Part shown: positions 7,711 through 15,749 of the stretch, piece after piece
How positions within the stretch are numbered: the first letter of the stretch is position 1
Layout: each line of letters opens with the position of its first letter
NCBI GenBank assembly: GCA_947371645.1
Contig: CANBQJ010000036.1
Location: forward strand, 1 to 23,056
Direction: 5' to 3'
DNA from: Burkholderiales bacterium
Lineage (GTDB): Bacteria; Pseudomonadota; Gammaproteobacteria; Burkholderiales; Burkholderiaceae
Length of the DNA: 23,056 nucleotides
Notes under the pieces: model-generated
Databases searched by the model: none
The model's input: only the letters and a program-made list of their open reading frames with translations
What the model was told of the DNA's origin: nothing
Translations under genes and position numbers: made by a program

Positions 7711-8801
7711 TGCTGCAGCGCTCCCTGGACAGCCGCCACCATGCCGCGTGCAGCCACCTCGAAATTCCATTGCCCGACCTGTTCGCGGGTGCGGCTGGAC
7801 ATGCGTGCCCACAGGCTGTCGTCGGTCAGCAGGCGCGCGCAGGCCTGAGCCCAGCGCTCGACGTCCAGCGCCAGCACAAAGCCGTTGTCGCCGTCGACCA
7901 CCAGGTCGTTGGCCGCGCCGGACATCGGGGTGAGCACCATGGGCAGGCCACAGGCGCAGGCCTCATTGGCCACCACGCCCCAAGGCTCCAGCTTGGTCGG
8001 GAACAGGAAGACGCGTGAACGCGCGTACTCAAAGGGCAGTTCGTCTTGCGGCAGGTAACCGGCAAAGGTGACGTCGACGGTGTCGGCCAGTGCCGCGGCG
8101 GCGCGTTGCAAGGTGTCCAGCAAGGGGCCGCGCCCCACGATGCGCAGGGACACCCGGCGCCCCAGGACGACGGCCAGGCGCTGGGCCACGTCCAGCGCGA
8201 ACATGGGGTTCTTGTGTTCGATCAGGCGGCCGCAGTAGATGAGGTCGTGGACCTTGGGGGCCGAGGCTTGCGCAAACCGGCTGTTGTCGATGCACAGTGG
8301 TGCCTTGAAGATCCTGCGGGCATTCACCTTGTACTGGAGGAACAGGCGCCGCGACCCTTCCGATGCCGCGATGAAGCCCCTTGAACAAGCGAACACCCCG
8401 CGGCGGACCACGCGGTGCAGCCACGACAGGCCCCGCTCGGAGTCGTCGGTGCCGTCGGTGAACGCCAGGTGGGGCACCCGGTGCAGCACCGCCCACGCGA
8501 AGGCATACAGGAAGGTCGGGATGAAGCCCGTCGTGATGACGACGTCGGGCCGGATGCGTGACAGCAAGCGGGTCACGCCCCAGTCCGCGTGGTGAAACCG
8601 GGCCTCCATGATCTTGTACTCGCCACCGAGGAAATGGACGGCGTAGGCATCGGACTTGCCATCGAAACGGGGATCGATGTGAGCGGGTGCGCAGTAGATC
8701 ACGTGCAGGTCAACCAGTCCGGTGGCCGCCATGGCTTCAAACATGGGCTGCCGGTAGGGTGTGGGCACGTTGATCACCACGGCGCAGACGGGACGCTTCA
8801 T
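7707..8801 (-). CDS. Glycosyltransferase family 4
   Basis: A 364-residue GT-B glycosyltransferase. The N-terminus has an acceptor-binding domain (MKRPVCAVVINVPTPYRQP), and the C-terminal domain carries LIYCGRLIEHKNP, RIVGRGPLLD and EPWGVVANEACACG with the E-x7-E pair at E272 and E280. The first possible ATG is at 8855, but it lies inside the polymerase gene. The ATG at 8801 begins at the conserved strand and leaves a 10-base gap to the polymerase stop, so it is preferred; its ribosome binding site is weak. Its last codons overlap the next GT4 gene by four bases. It is distinct in sequence from the other two GT4 enzymes, so each probably makes a different linkage. Confidence 0.88.
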   Translation of the reverse strand: MKRPVCAVVINVPTPYRQPMFEAMAATGLVDLHVIYCAPAHIDPRFDGKSDAYAVHFLGGEYKIMEARFHHADWGVTRLLSRIRPDVVITTGFIPTFLYAFAWAVLHRVPHLAFTDGTDDSERGLSWLHRVVRRGVFACSRGFIAASEGSRRLFLQYKVNARRIFKAPLCIDNSRFAQASAPKVHDLIYCGRLIEHKNPMFALDVAQRLAVVLGRRVSLRIVGRGPLLDTLQRAAAALADTVDVTFAGYLPQDELPFEYARSRVFLFPTKLEPWGVVANEACACGLPMVLTPMSGAANDLVVDGDNGFVLALDVERWAQACARLLTDDSLWARMSSRTREQVGQWNFEVAARGMVAAVQGALQQ

Positions 8802-8811
8802 ACAGGTCGAC

Positions 8812-10053
8812 TCACACGAGGGAAACAGCCGTCGGCTTGGGTTTGGTGCGAACACGGCGAGGCTCCAGACTGCGCTGGTCGTCTGGTGAGCAGTAAATCA
8901 TCAGGAGCACGGTGGCCAGTGGCCAGGTCTTGAGGGCGTAGAGCGAAGTGGTGGTGGTGAAGCCCTGGGTCAGGTAGAGCAGGAAGCCCACGGCGGCCAG
9001 CCCCTTGGCCCACTCTCTGCGGCCGGCAGAGTTGGCGATCTTGTAAACCAGCCACCAGCCCATGATGTTGAGGATGGGGCCGGCAATGCCCTGGGTCATC
9101 ACCTGGAAAAGGTAGTCGTTGTGGGCACCGTAGGCCTCGCCGTCGCTGACGTTTTCCATGTAGATGATCAAGTCCGCATACAGGCCCCGGCCAAACAGCA
9201 ATTCCAGAGGCGAGTAGGTGGACAGGCCGTACTTCCAGAGCACCGACACGATGCGGTCACGCCCCTGCGTGAAAGACTCCATGTTGCTGGTGTCGAAACC
9301 CAGCACCTTGCTCGGGTCATACAGCAGCAGGGCCACACCCACCAGCACGCCCAGGAAGGCGCCATAGCCCAGCAGGGAAGTCCAGCGTGTGCCATTCTTG
9401 ACCGCGATGTACACCAGCACGATCAGCAAGGTGAGGTAGTTCATCCGCGAGTTGGCCAGCACCACCTCGATCACACACAGGACGGCCAGGATGACGTACA
9501 TGGGCGTGACCTTGAACCGCACCCATGCGGCGTAGACCAGCAGCGACGATGCCACGCTGTAGGCCAGGTCGGTCTTGAACAGGTAGAAGCCTTTGAAGGT
9601 GTGCACCGAACCCCAGTAGATCCAGCCGTAGTCAAAGGGCATGAGCGCCGCATTGCCCACGATGTTGAGCACCGCGCCAACGGCCATGGCGAAAGGCAGC
9701 GTGTCCTCCTTGGCGGCCACCACCAGGCCAAAGAAGATGAAAGGGCTGACGATCTTGAAGACCATCTGGGGGGACCCGCCCTCCTGGAACATCAGCAGGG
9801 TGAGGAAGGAGAAGTACGCGGCACACACCAGCCACAACATGGACTGGTAGCTGCCTTCTGACTTCAGCTTGCTGCGCTCGAAGCCCTTGCCCGTGCGCAA
9901 CAGGAACACGCCAAAAAGCAGGAACATGAAGTACAGGTACTTGACGCCATTGCTCTCGTAGAAGGCGTCCACGCCGGACTTGAGTGCCAGCGCAGCAAAG
10001 ATGGGCATCGCGTAAAAACGCGGCAACGCCATGTTGGCGAACAGTTTTGTCAT
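8812..10053 (-). CDS. Wzy-like EPS polymerase (O-antigen ligase/polymerase family)
   Basis: A 413-residue polytopic inner-membrane protein, about ten hydrophobic segments, that fits the Wzy/WaaL-like family joining undecaprenyl-linked repeat units in the periplasm. Supporting motifs are NSRMNYLTLL (201-210), FTQGRDR with R265 in the large periplasmic loop, GRGLY (288-292) and AHNDYLFQ (310-317), an arrangement typical of Wzy_C-type proteins. It starts one base after the stop codon of the flippase gene, so the two are translationally coupled, matching the usual Wzx/Wzy pairing. These proteins diverge fast; a role as ligase cannot be excluded, but the flippase and chain-length partner in the same locus favour polymerase. 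Confidence 0.82.
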   Translation of the reverse strand: MTKLFANMALPRFYAMPIFAALALKSGVDAFYESNGVKYLYFMFLLFGVFLLRTGKGFERSKLKSEGSYQSMLWLVCAAYFSFLTLLMFQEGGSPQMVFKIVSPFIFFGLVVAAKEDTLPFAMAVGAVLNIVGNAALMPFDYGWIYWGSVHTFKGFYLFKTDLAYSVASSLLVYAAWVRFKVTPMYVILAVLCVIEVVLANSRMNYLTLLIVLVYIAVKNGTRWTSLLGYGAFLGVLVGVALLLYDPSKVLGFDTSNMESFTQGRDRIVSVLWKYGLSTYSPLELLFGRGLYADLIIYMENVSDGEAYGAHNDYLFQVMTQGIAGPILNIMGWWLVYKIANSAGRREWAKGLAAVGFLLYLTQGFTTTTSLYALKTWPLATVLLMIYCSPDDQRSLEPRRVRTKPKPTAVSLV

Positions 10054-10054
10054 C

Positions 10055-11341
10055 TCAAGCTCCCGCCTCTCGGTGAGGCCGCACGTTTTGCAGCATGGCG
10101 CGCATCCCGATGTACAGCATCAGGGCGTAGGTTGCCTCACCCGCCACCATGCCGACCATCAGACCCGTCTTGCCGAACATCTCGCTGAGCACGACCAGGC
10201 TGGTGAGGCTGACCACCGAACTGACGGCCGCGGCAATGAAGGATTGGCGGTACTTGCCACCGGCCAGCAACACGCCATGGCAGATGCTGGAAATGCCACT
10301 GGCCAGGAAAAAGACCCCCCACAAGGCGATGTCCTCGTTCAGGCCACGGTACTTCTCGCCCAGCACCAGCTTTTCCAGATAGGGGTACGCAAACAACAGC
10401 GGCACCAGGTACATGGCCACGACCATCAACACACCCAGCATGGACATGCGCGACAGGCGACGCACCTCCGCGCCTTCACCCTCCGAGAGGTGGGCACTGA
10501 CCTTGGGCCGAAAGATGTTGCCCCAAGACAGGAACACCGTGCCCAATGGCGCAGTGAACAGCTTGGCAGCCACCACTTCAGCCGTTTGCTCGGGGCCCAC
10601 CACCTGCCCCCCCACAAACAGGTAGCCGTTGCCAAAGGCCCAGGCCACGATGCCTGCCGGCAGGGACCACTTGGCCAGAGGCCACACCTCGTCCCACAGT
10701 TCGCGCCAGTCCTGCAGCTTGAAATTGAAGGTCAGTCCGGCACCCCGCGACCAGGGGATGGCGGTCAGGATGCCGGCGGAGCCGATGGTCAGCAGCATGG
10801 CGTCGGCGCGCACCCAATGCCCGTAGATCAGGCCGATGATGCACAACACCAGCACCGTCACGTAGGCGATGTCCTGCTCCAGGCACTTGACCGGTCGCAT
10901 GTTGATGTACTGGATGTTGCGCACGAACTCGCGGTACCAGTTGGCCACCACCAGCAGGAAGACCGACAGGGCCAGCATCACGCCGCCGCCATCCATGGAC
11001 AACAGCCCCGGGGCCAGCAGCAGCAGCAGGCCACCCGCCGTTGCAAACATCAGGCTCAGGGTGAGCTGAAGGCTGTGGAAGACGTTGGCGGTTCGGACGC
11101 GCTCTTCGCCTTGCTTGCGCGGCAACAAGGTCAGTGCCGTCGTGTTGATCAAGGCCATCTGCAGGGCCGCGCTCAGGGCCGAAAAGCCGATCAGCTGGCT
11201 GTAGGCGAAGTACTCGTGCTTGGTCGCAAAGCGGATGAAGACCAGGCCGATGAGGAAATTGCTGATGCTCAGGATGGCCTGGTCAATCAGGGAGTGAGAC
11301 ACCCCCTTGAAGGCCAGCACGCGCCGGTACCAGGCGGTCAT
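10055..11341 (-). CDS. Wzx-like polysaccharide flippase (MOP/PST superfamily)
   Basis: A 428-residue protein that is hydrophobic throughout, with about twelve predicted membrane helices, as expected for an oligosaccharide flippase moving lipid-linked repeats across the inner membrane. The N-terminus (SHSLIDQAILSISNFLIGLVF) matches the first-helix pattern of the PST family. A conserved-looking segment, GTVFLSWGNIFRPKVSAHLSE, is in the middle. It follows the largest gap in the minus-strand block (145 bases) and may have its own promoter there. The stop codon is one base from the polymerase start. Family assignment rests on topology and context rather than a diagnostic motif. Confidence 0.82.
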   Translation of the reverse strand: MTAWYRRVLAFKGVSHSLIDQAILSISNFLIGLVFIRFATKHEYFAYSQLIGFSALSAALQMALINTTALTLLPRKQGEERVRTANVFHSLQLTLSLMFATAGGLLLLLAPGLLSMDGGGVMLALSVFLLVVANWYREFVRNIQYINMRPVKCLEQDIAYVTVLVLCIIGLIYGHWVRADAMLLTIGSAGILTAIPWSRGAGLTFNFKLQDWRELWDEVWPLAKWSLPAGIVAWAFGNGYLFVGGQVVGPEQTAEVVAAKLFTAPLGTVFLSWGNIFRPKVSAHLSEGEGAEVRRLSRMSMLGVLMVVAMYLVPLLFAYPYLEKLVLGEKYRGLNEDIALWGVFFLASGISSICHGVLLAGGKYRQSFIAAAVSSVVSLTSLVVLSEMFGKTGLMVGMVAGEATYALMLYIGMRAMLQNVRPHREAGA

Positions 11342-11441
11342 GGCCGCACCCCCGCCTCGCCTGTGGTGGCGCCGGGCCCGATTTCACCAGGGCGGTGAAT
11401 CGCGTCAGCAGTGACGACTTCAGGAACCGGAAAAAAACTCA

Positions 11442-11461
11442 TGACCAGAGGTGACCAGATG
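11442..11461. repeat. Tandem 10-bp direct repeat next to an A-tract in the intra-operon gap
   Basis: The only sizeable gap within the minus-strand block (11342-11486) contains TGACCAGAGG directly followed by TGACCAGATG, two copies matching at 9 of 10 positions. Ten-base spacing puts them on the same face of the helix, as regulator half-sites often are. An A7 tract lies at 11431-11437, and GAACCG occurs on both sides (11424 and 11461). I see no confident -10/-35 pair or stem terminator in this gap. Confidence 0.45.
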
Positions 11462-11486
11462 AACCGAAGATTGTCGCCGACCCGGC

Positions 11487-12698
11487 TCACCGGACAGGCG
11501 AGGGTTTAGACCCAGCCGACTGGTAGACATCGAGCAGTTGCGACAGGTTGGCTTGCGGGGTGTAGAGGGTCTCGTAGAGCCGGCGCGCGGCCTGCCCCAT
11601 GCGCGCCATGGCCTGTGGGTTCGATGCCGCCCACTGCAGCTTGTCGGCCAGGTCCTGCACGTCGCCAGGCTTGAACAACAGCCCGGTTTCGCCGTCAAGC
11701 ACCACCTCGGCCAGCGAGCCCAGCCGGCTGGCGATCACGGGCACGCCGGCCGCATAGGCCTCGACGATGGTGCGCGGAAAACCTTCGTACCAGATGCTCG
11801 GCACCACCATGAAGGCGGCCTGCTCCAGATGCCGCCACACCTCGGCTTGTGGCTGCAAGCCCAGGTACTGCAAAGCCTCCGGCGCTTGCGCCGCCGCGGC
11901 CTGCACCTCATCGGCCAGGGGGCCACCGCCCAGCACCTTGAAGGGCACAGGCGCCGGCACACGCTGCAAGGCCGCCAGGAGCAGGTCCACACCCTTTTCG
12001 CCGGTCAGACGCCCCACATAGACGCCCCCCTGTCGGCCGCCCCAGCCCGCCGCCTCGCGGAACTCGACGAAATTGGGCTTGATCACCACCCGCTCAGGTG
12101 GCAGGCCACCGGCCACGAACTTGTCGCGGCAAAAGGCATTGAGGGCGATGTAGCGGTCCACCTTGCGCCGGTAGGTGCCGGCCCAGCGGTGCAGCGTCGT
12201 CACACCCGCCACCACCGCGGTCTGGGCTGCAGACTCACGGTAGCAGGCGCGCAGCACACCGCGCCAGGGCACGTGGCCCAGGCAGTCTTCACACACGCGA
12301 CCGTCCCGCACGAACATCGCTTGCGGGCACATCAGGCGAAAGTTGTGCAGCGTCTGCACCACGGGCACGCCCGCTTGCTGCGCCGCCCAGTAAATGGAGG
12401 GCGACACCAGCGGCAAGGTGTTGTGCACGTGCACGACATCGGGCCGCCAGCGCTGAACCAGCGCCTGGAAGTCATCGACGGTGCGACGCGACCAGACCGC
12501 CTGCGCGGCCAGGGCGGCCGCAGACACACCGCTCACGTCATCGTTGTGGCGCGTGTACTGCTGCACCTCGTGGCCGTGCTGCGCCAGCAGCGCCGCCTCG
12601 GAGGCCACCACACTGTCTTCCCCACCACGTTGCTGGTAGGCGTTGTGAACGATCAGGACACGCCAGGGCCGCGCACGAGCTTCACTCGTGATAGTCAT
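11487..12698 (-). CDS. Glycosyltransferase family 4
   Basis: A 403-residue GT-B transferase. The N-terminal [19 protein letters not shown] signature defines a recognisable GT4 subgroup; the C-terminal domain has [24 protein letters not shown] and [17 protein letters not shown] with the E-x7-E pair E305 and E313. A cysteine group in the middle (C124, C136, C139, C152) is common in this subgroup and may hold a structural metal, which is inference. The only usable ATG, 12698, overlaps the end of the GDP-mannose dehydratase gene by 17 bases. That overlap implies coupling and suggests, without proving, that this enzyme uses a GDP-linked sugar made by the neighbour. Confidence 0.9.
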   Translation of the reverse strand: MTITSEARARPWRVLIVHNAYQQRGGEDSVVASEAALLAQHGHEVQQYTRHNDDVSGVSAAALAAQAVWSRRTVDDFQALVQRWRPDVVHVHNTLPLVSPSIYWAAQQAGVPVVQTLHNFRLMCPQAMFVRDGRVCEDCLGHVPWRGVLRACYRESAAQTAVVAGVTTLHRWAGTYRRKVDRYIALNAFCRDKFVAGGLPPERVVIKPNFVEFREAAGWGGRQGGVYVGRLTGEKGVDLLLAALQRVPAPVPFKVLGGGPLADEVQAAAAQAPEALQYLGLQPQAEVWRHLEQAAFMVVPSIWYEGFPRTIVEAYAAGVPVIASRLGSLAEVVLDGETGLLFKPGDVQDLADKLQWAASNPQAMARMGQAARRLYETLYTPQANLSQLLDVYQSAGSKPSPVR

Positions 12699-13812
12699 AG
12701 GCCTGGAAACCCGCCAGCTTCACAAGGCTGTCGCGCTTGGCCGCGGTGTAGTCACTCAGGACCATCTCCTTGACCAGTTCGTCCAGCGTGGTGGCAGGCG
12801 ACCAGCCCAGCTTCTGCTTGGCCTTGCTCGGGTCACCCAGCAGCGTTTCCACTTCGGTGGGGCGGTAGTAACGCGGATCGACCTTGACGACCACGTCGCC
12901 CACCTTGCACTTGGCCAGCAGTTCGCCCTTGACGGGCTCGACCTTGACCACGCGCCCCACTTCGGCCTCACCCTCGCCTTCGAAGGCCACGGTGACGCCC
13001 AACTCGCGCGCGGCGAATTCGACGAACTGGCGCACGCTGTACTGCACACCGGTGGCGATCACGAAGTCTTCAGCCGTGTCCTGCTGCAGCATCAGCCACT
13101 GCATTTCCACGTAGTCGCGCGCATGGCCCCAGTCGCGCAAGGCGCTCATGTTGCCCAGGTACAGGCATTCCTGCAGGCCCAGCGCGATGCGGCTGATGGC
13201 CCGGGTGATCTTGCGGGTCACGAAGGTTTCGCCACGCACCGGGCTTTCGTGGTTGAACAAGATGCCGTTGCAGGCGTACATGCCATAGGCCTCGCGGTAA
13301 TTCACCGTGATCCAGTAGGCGTAGAGCTTGGCCACCGCATACGGGCTGCGGGGGTAGAAAGGCGTGGTTTCCTTTTGCGGAATTTCCTGCACCAGGCCAT
13401 ACAGCTCGGAGGTGGACGCCTGATAGAAACGGGTCTTCTTTTCCAGGCCCAGGATGCGGATGGCCTCCAGCAGGCGCAGCGCACCGATGCCGTCGGCGTT
13501 GGCCGTGTATTCGGGCTCTTCGAAGCTCACGCCCACATGGCTTTGCGCCGCCAGGTTGTAGATCTCGTCGGGTTGCACGCGCTGGACGATGCGCACCAGG
13601 CTGGTGGAGTCCGTCAGGTCGCCGTAATGCAGGACGAAATTGCGGTTGTCAACGTGCGGATCCTGATACAGGTGATCGATGCGGTCCGTGTTGAACAGGC
13701 TGGAGCGGCGCTTGATGCCGTGCACCTCATAGCCTTTGCCCAACAGAAACTCGGCCAGATACGAGCCGTCCTGACCGGTCACACCGGTGATCAGTGCCAC
13801 TTTTTTCGACAT
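12682..13812 (-). CDS. gmd: GDP-mannose 4,6-dehydratase
   Basis: A 376-residue short-chain dehydrogenase-type enzyme that converts GDP-D-mannose to GDP-4-dehydro-6-deoxy-D-mannose in the cytoplasm. It begins with the NADP-binding loop GVTGQDG (10-16). It carries the Gmd active-site segment STSELYG (T134, E136) and the YxxxK pair (Y158, K162). Family segments [33 protein letters not shown] and ARDYVEMQW are all present. Length is normal for Gmd. An ATG at 13824 precedes it in frame, but bases from there form the AAGG ribosome binding site of the ATG at 13812, which is therefore chosen. Its partner, GDP-L-fucose synthase, is not adjacent but about 7 kb away on the other strand. Confidence 0.97.
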   Translation of the reverse strand: MSKKVALITGVTGQDGSYLAEFLLGKGYEVHGIKRRSSLFNTDRIDHLYQDPHVDNRNFVLHYGDLTDSTSLVRIVQRVQPDEIYNLAAQSHVGVSFEEPEYTANADGIGALRLLEAIRILGLEKKTRFYQASTSELYGLVQEIPQKETTPFYPRSPYAVAKLYAYWITVNYREAYGMYACNGILFNHESPVRGETFVTRKITRAISRIALGLQECLYLGNMSALRDWGHARDYVEMQWLMLQQDTAEDFVIATGVQYSVRQFVEFAARELGVTVAFEGEGEAEVGRVVKVEPVKGELLAKCKVGDVVVKVDPRYYRPTEVETLLGDPSKAKQKLGWSPATTLDELVKEMVLSDYTAAKRDSLVKLAGFQAYDYHE

Positions 13813-13820
13813 AAATACCT

Positions 13821-14549
13821 TCAAGAACCAAAGAAACGAGACCGATCCTCGGCAGACATGTTCTCGGCCATGTCCTTGAGGAACTCCTCTTGCAGGGCAT
13901 AGGAAACTGCCAGATCCTGGGCGTTGTCGCTGCGGGACAGGGTCGACACACGCATCAGCATGCCGTCGGCAATCCAGCCGCGCAGACCAAATTGAAGCTG
14001 CTCCAGCTTGCGGTCCAAACCCGGAATAGAAGCATTTTTCCCAAGCGTGACCCAGTATGTGATGGGTTCAAGACGGGACCCGACCTGCGCCTTGAGCCGA
14101 ACGGCCTGGAATTGGTGTCCAGGAATCTTCATCGTGTGAACCCCCAACCGCTCCACCATGAAGCCTTGAGCCGTGTAGCAAAACTCCGGTCGGTGCGCCG
14201 CCGTGGACTCCGAATTCTGGTTCTTGCCATAGGCGATGGACAACATCACCGCGGCGCCGTCCGCGCGCACATAGGTGCGGTTCAGGGTCTGGCTGTACAG
14301 GGCGTTGAGCTTTTCAACGACGGTCGGGTCCGGCAGCACAGGCACGAGGTCCGGGTTCACGTGCCAGCCCTTGAACGTGCTGGGCACGGCAGACTCCAGC
14401 TTCATGGGCGGCATGTCGTCGGCCAGCAGCTTGCGCGGCGTGAGGTATTCGGCGGCCAGAAAAGCCAGCGCCATCACCAGGCCCGCCACCCAGATGTAGG
14501 TGGGTGGGCGCCCCCGGTAAACGGTGTCCATGTGCTCAGCGCTTGCCAC
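13821..14549 (-). CDS. epsI: Exosortase-associated protein EpsI
   Basis: A 242-residue protein of the EpsI family, which always travels with exosortases, either as a separate gene or fused to their C-terminus; it is required for EPS production in the methanolan system but its biochemistry is unclear. It has one membrane helix (about 19-36) and an external domain with the family signature HRPEFCY (119-125), whose Cys124 is the likely key residue. I chose a GTG start at 14549 because AAGGGAGG sits five bases upstream, a near-perfect ribosome binding site. The alternative ATG at 14531 (236 residues) lies four bases after the exosortase stop but has no such site. With the GTG the gene overlaps the exosortase gene by 14 bases. 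It ends 8 bases before gmd. Confidence 0.92.
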   Translation of the reverse strand: MASAEHMDTVYRGRPPTYIWVAGLVMALAFLAAEYLTPRKLLADDMPPMKLESAVPSTFKGWHVNPDLVPVLPDPTVVEKLNALYSQTLNRTYVRADGAAVMLSIAYGKNQNSESTAAHRPEFCYTAQGFMVERLGVHTMKIPGHQFQAVRLKAQVGSRLEPITYWVTLGKNASIPGLDRKLEQLQFGLRGWIADGMLMRVSTLSRSDNAQDLAVSYALQEEFLKDMAENMSAEDRSRFFGS

Positions 14550-15441
14550 GTTGGCCTCCCTTGTCGTCAAACCGTGCGGCCAGGAGCCGGTCCAGGCCAT
14601 ATGTCAGGGTGAGCGCCACGGAAAACAGCACCATGCCCGCGAAACCGTGGATGAAACCCTGTCCGGCCTCGTCCCCGAAATAATAGGTGACCAGCACCAG
14701 GATGATCACGCGGATCACGTTGGACATGAAAGAAATCGGGACGATGCACACCGCCAGGATCGTGTTGCGGGCCTTGGAGTGGTAATCCATGATGTTCATG
14801 TACAGGAAACCCAGCGCCTCCAGCGTGAACAGCGAATTCAGGCCCGAGCAGGCGTCGGCCACCAGCAACTGATAGGGGCCCACGGTCAGGGTGACACCCG
14901 AGCGGCCGATCGGGTAGCCCGCCCAGAACAGGACGTTTTCTGCCACCACGGACACCGCGCTCTTGAGCGGCAGGGTCATGGCCTGTACCAGGGCGCCCGG
15001 CAGCGGCACCAGGAAAAACAGGAACACCAGCGGGAACCAGGCCCGCCGCAGGCCCTTGGTACCGGTCAGCAGCAGCACGCAGCCAGTCAGGCTGAGCAGG
15101 AAAGAGCCGGTCTCCAGCTCCAGCACGGTCTGGGAATGCCCCAGGATGTAGGCCGCTGCAGCCAGCCCCAGGCAGGTGAAGCCCGCACCCAGCGCCGGTT
15201 TGACCTCGGCGGTGAACAGGCTGGCCCGCATGTCCCACAGCAACCAGGCGCAGGCGGCCAGGATGATGGGGCCGTGCCCCTGCTCGTCCGTCGCCCAGAC
15301 GGTGCCGGACAGCCGCATGAACGTGGGCACGTACATCAAGGCCAGGGCCAGCCCGACGATGATCAGGGCGACCATGGGGTATCGGGTTGGGGTTGCAACA
15401 GGCGCCGTCAAAGGCGCCGCAGCCGGGGAAGTCAGGGACAT
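14536..15441 (-). CDS. xrtB: Exosortase (XrtB type)
   Basis: A 301-residue multi-pass inner-membrane cysteine transpeptidase-like protein, the proposed processing enzyme for PEP-CTERM-tagged exported proteins. The three exosortase active-site residues are in place: Cys198 in VADACSGLNSLFTL, Arg244 in SNVIRVIILVL and His265 in GFIHGFAGMVLF, each next to a membrane helix. About eight hydrophobic segments are visible. The association with EpsI, EpsD, EpsF and EpsG points to the B-type exosortase; that subtype is from context. It is the first gene of the minus-strand block. The start at 15441 is the first in-frame ATG, with only a weak ribosome binding site. No PEP-CTERM substrate gene is seen in the window. 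Confidence 0.95.
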   Translation of the reverse strand: MSLTSPAAAPLTAPVATPTRYPMVALIIVGLALALMYVPTFMRLSGTVWATDEQGHGPIILAACAWLLWDMRASLFTAEVKPALGAGFTCLGLAAAAYILGHSQTVLELETGSFLLSLTGCVLLLTGTKGLRRAWFPLVFLFFLVPLPGALVQAMTLPLKSAVSVVAENVLFWAGYPIGRSGVTLTVGPYQLLVADACSGLNSLFTLEALGFLYMNIMDYHSKARNTILAVCIVPISFMSNVIRVIILVLVTYYFGDEAGQGFIHGFAGMVLFSVALTLTYGLDRLLAARFDDKGGQRGKR

Positions 15442-15749
15442 GAAAGGCTCGGGAGTAATGCGGTAGATCGACTGGCTAGTCGCGTGAAAGTTCCGGCTTC
15501 AGGGAAGATCCTGACCTGGCACGTGCACCAGGGGGCCTGCCACCCGGATCGCACCATGTGTGAAATTGTGCGTCATCCCGCCATGCGGCCGGTGGGCCAC
15601 CTGCACCGAACGACTCAGGGAAAGCCCGCGAACACGGAACTGTTCCGCACCTGACGGCACCAAGTTGAGGCGGGTATGTGCGCAATCACCGTGAAATGAC
15701 CGAGAAATAAGCGTCAACAGGGCGCGCTTTCCCTGAACCCGTCGGCCCC
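15442..15749. promoter_or_regulatory. Divergent control region between exosortase operon and WecG-like gene
   Basis: This 308-base stretch holds no convincing gene. It must contain the promoter of the minus-strand operon and probably of the plus-strand transferase gene. It holds three copies of TCAGGGAA (15499-15506 and 15615-15622 plus strand; 15729-15736 minus strand). The last two extend into an 11-bp perfect inverted repeat, TCAGGGAAAGC with GCTTTCCCTGA. It also holds the palindrome CGGAACTGTTCCG (15635-15647), the dyad GGT-N3-TGCGCA-N3-ACC (15673-15690) and CCTGG-N8-CCAGG (15515-15532). A TTGACG on the minus strand (about 15717-15712) could be a -35, but no matching -10 is visible. I found no convincing sigma-54 -24/-12 element. 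Confidence 0.6.

Noticed and set aside
6367..7848. 493-codon plus-strand open frame antisense to the GT4 gene
   Set aside because: Same shadow composition; crosses two well-supported genes and has no family signature.
10031..11398. 455-codon plus-strand open frame opposite the flippase gene
   Set aside because: A Gln/His/Gly-rich shadow of a strand encoding regular membrane helices.
15515..15532. TGGCACGTGCACCAGG-like sequence considered as a sigma-54 promoter
   Set aside because: The -24 half fits, but no TTGC -12 element lies at the required distance on either strand; kept only as a dyad within the control region.
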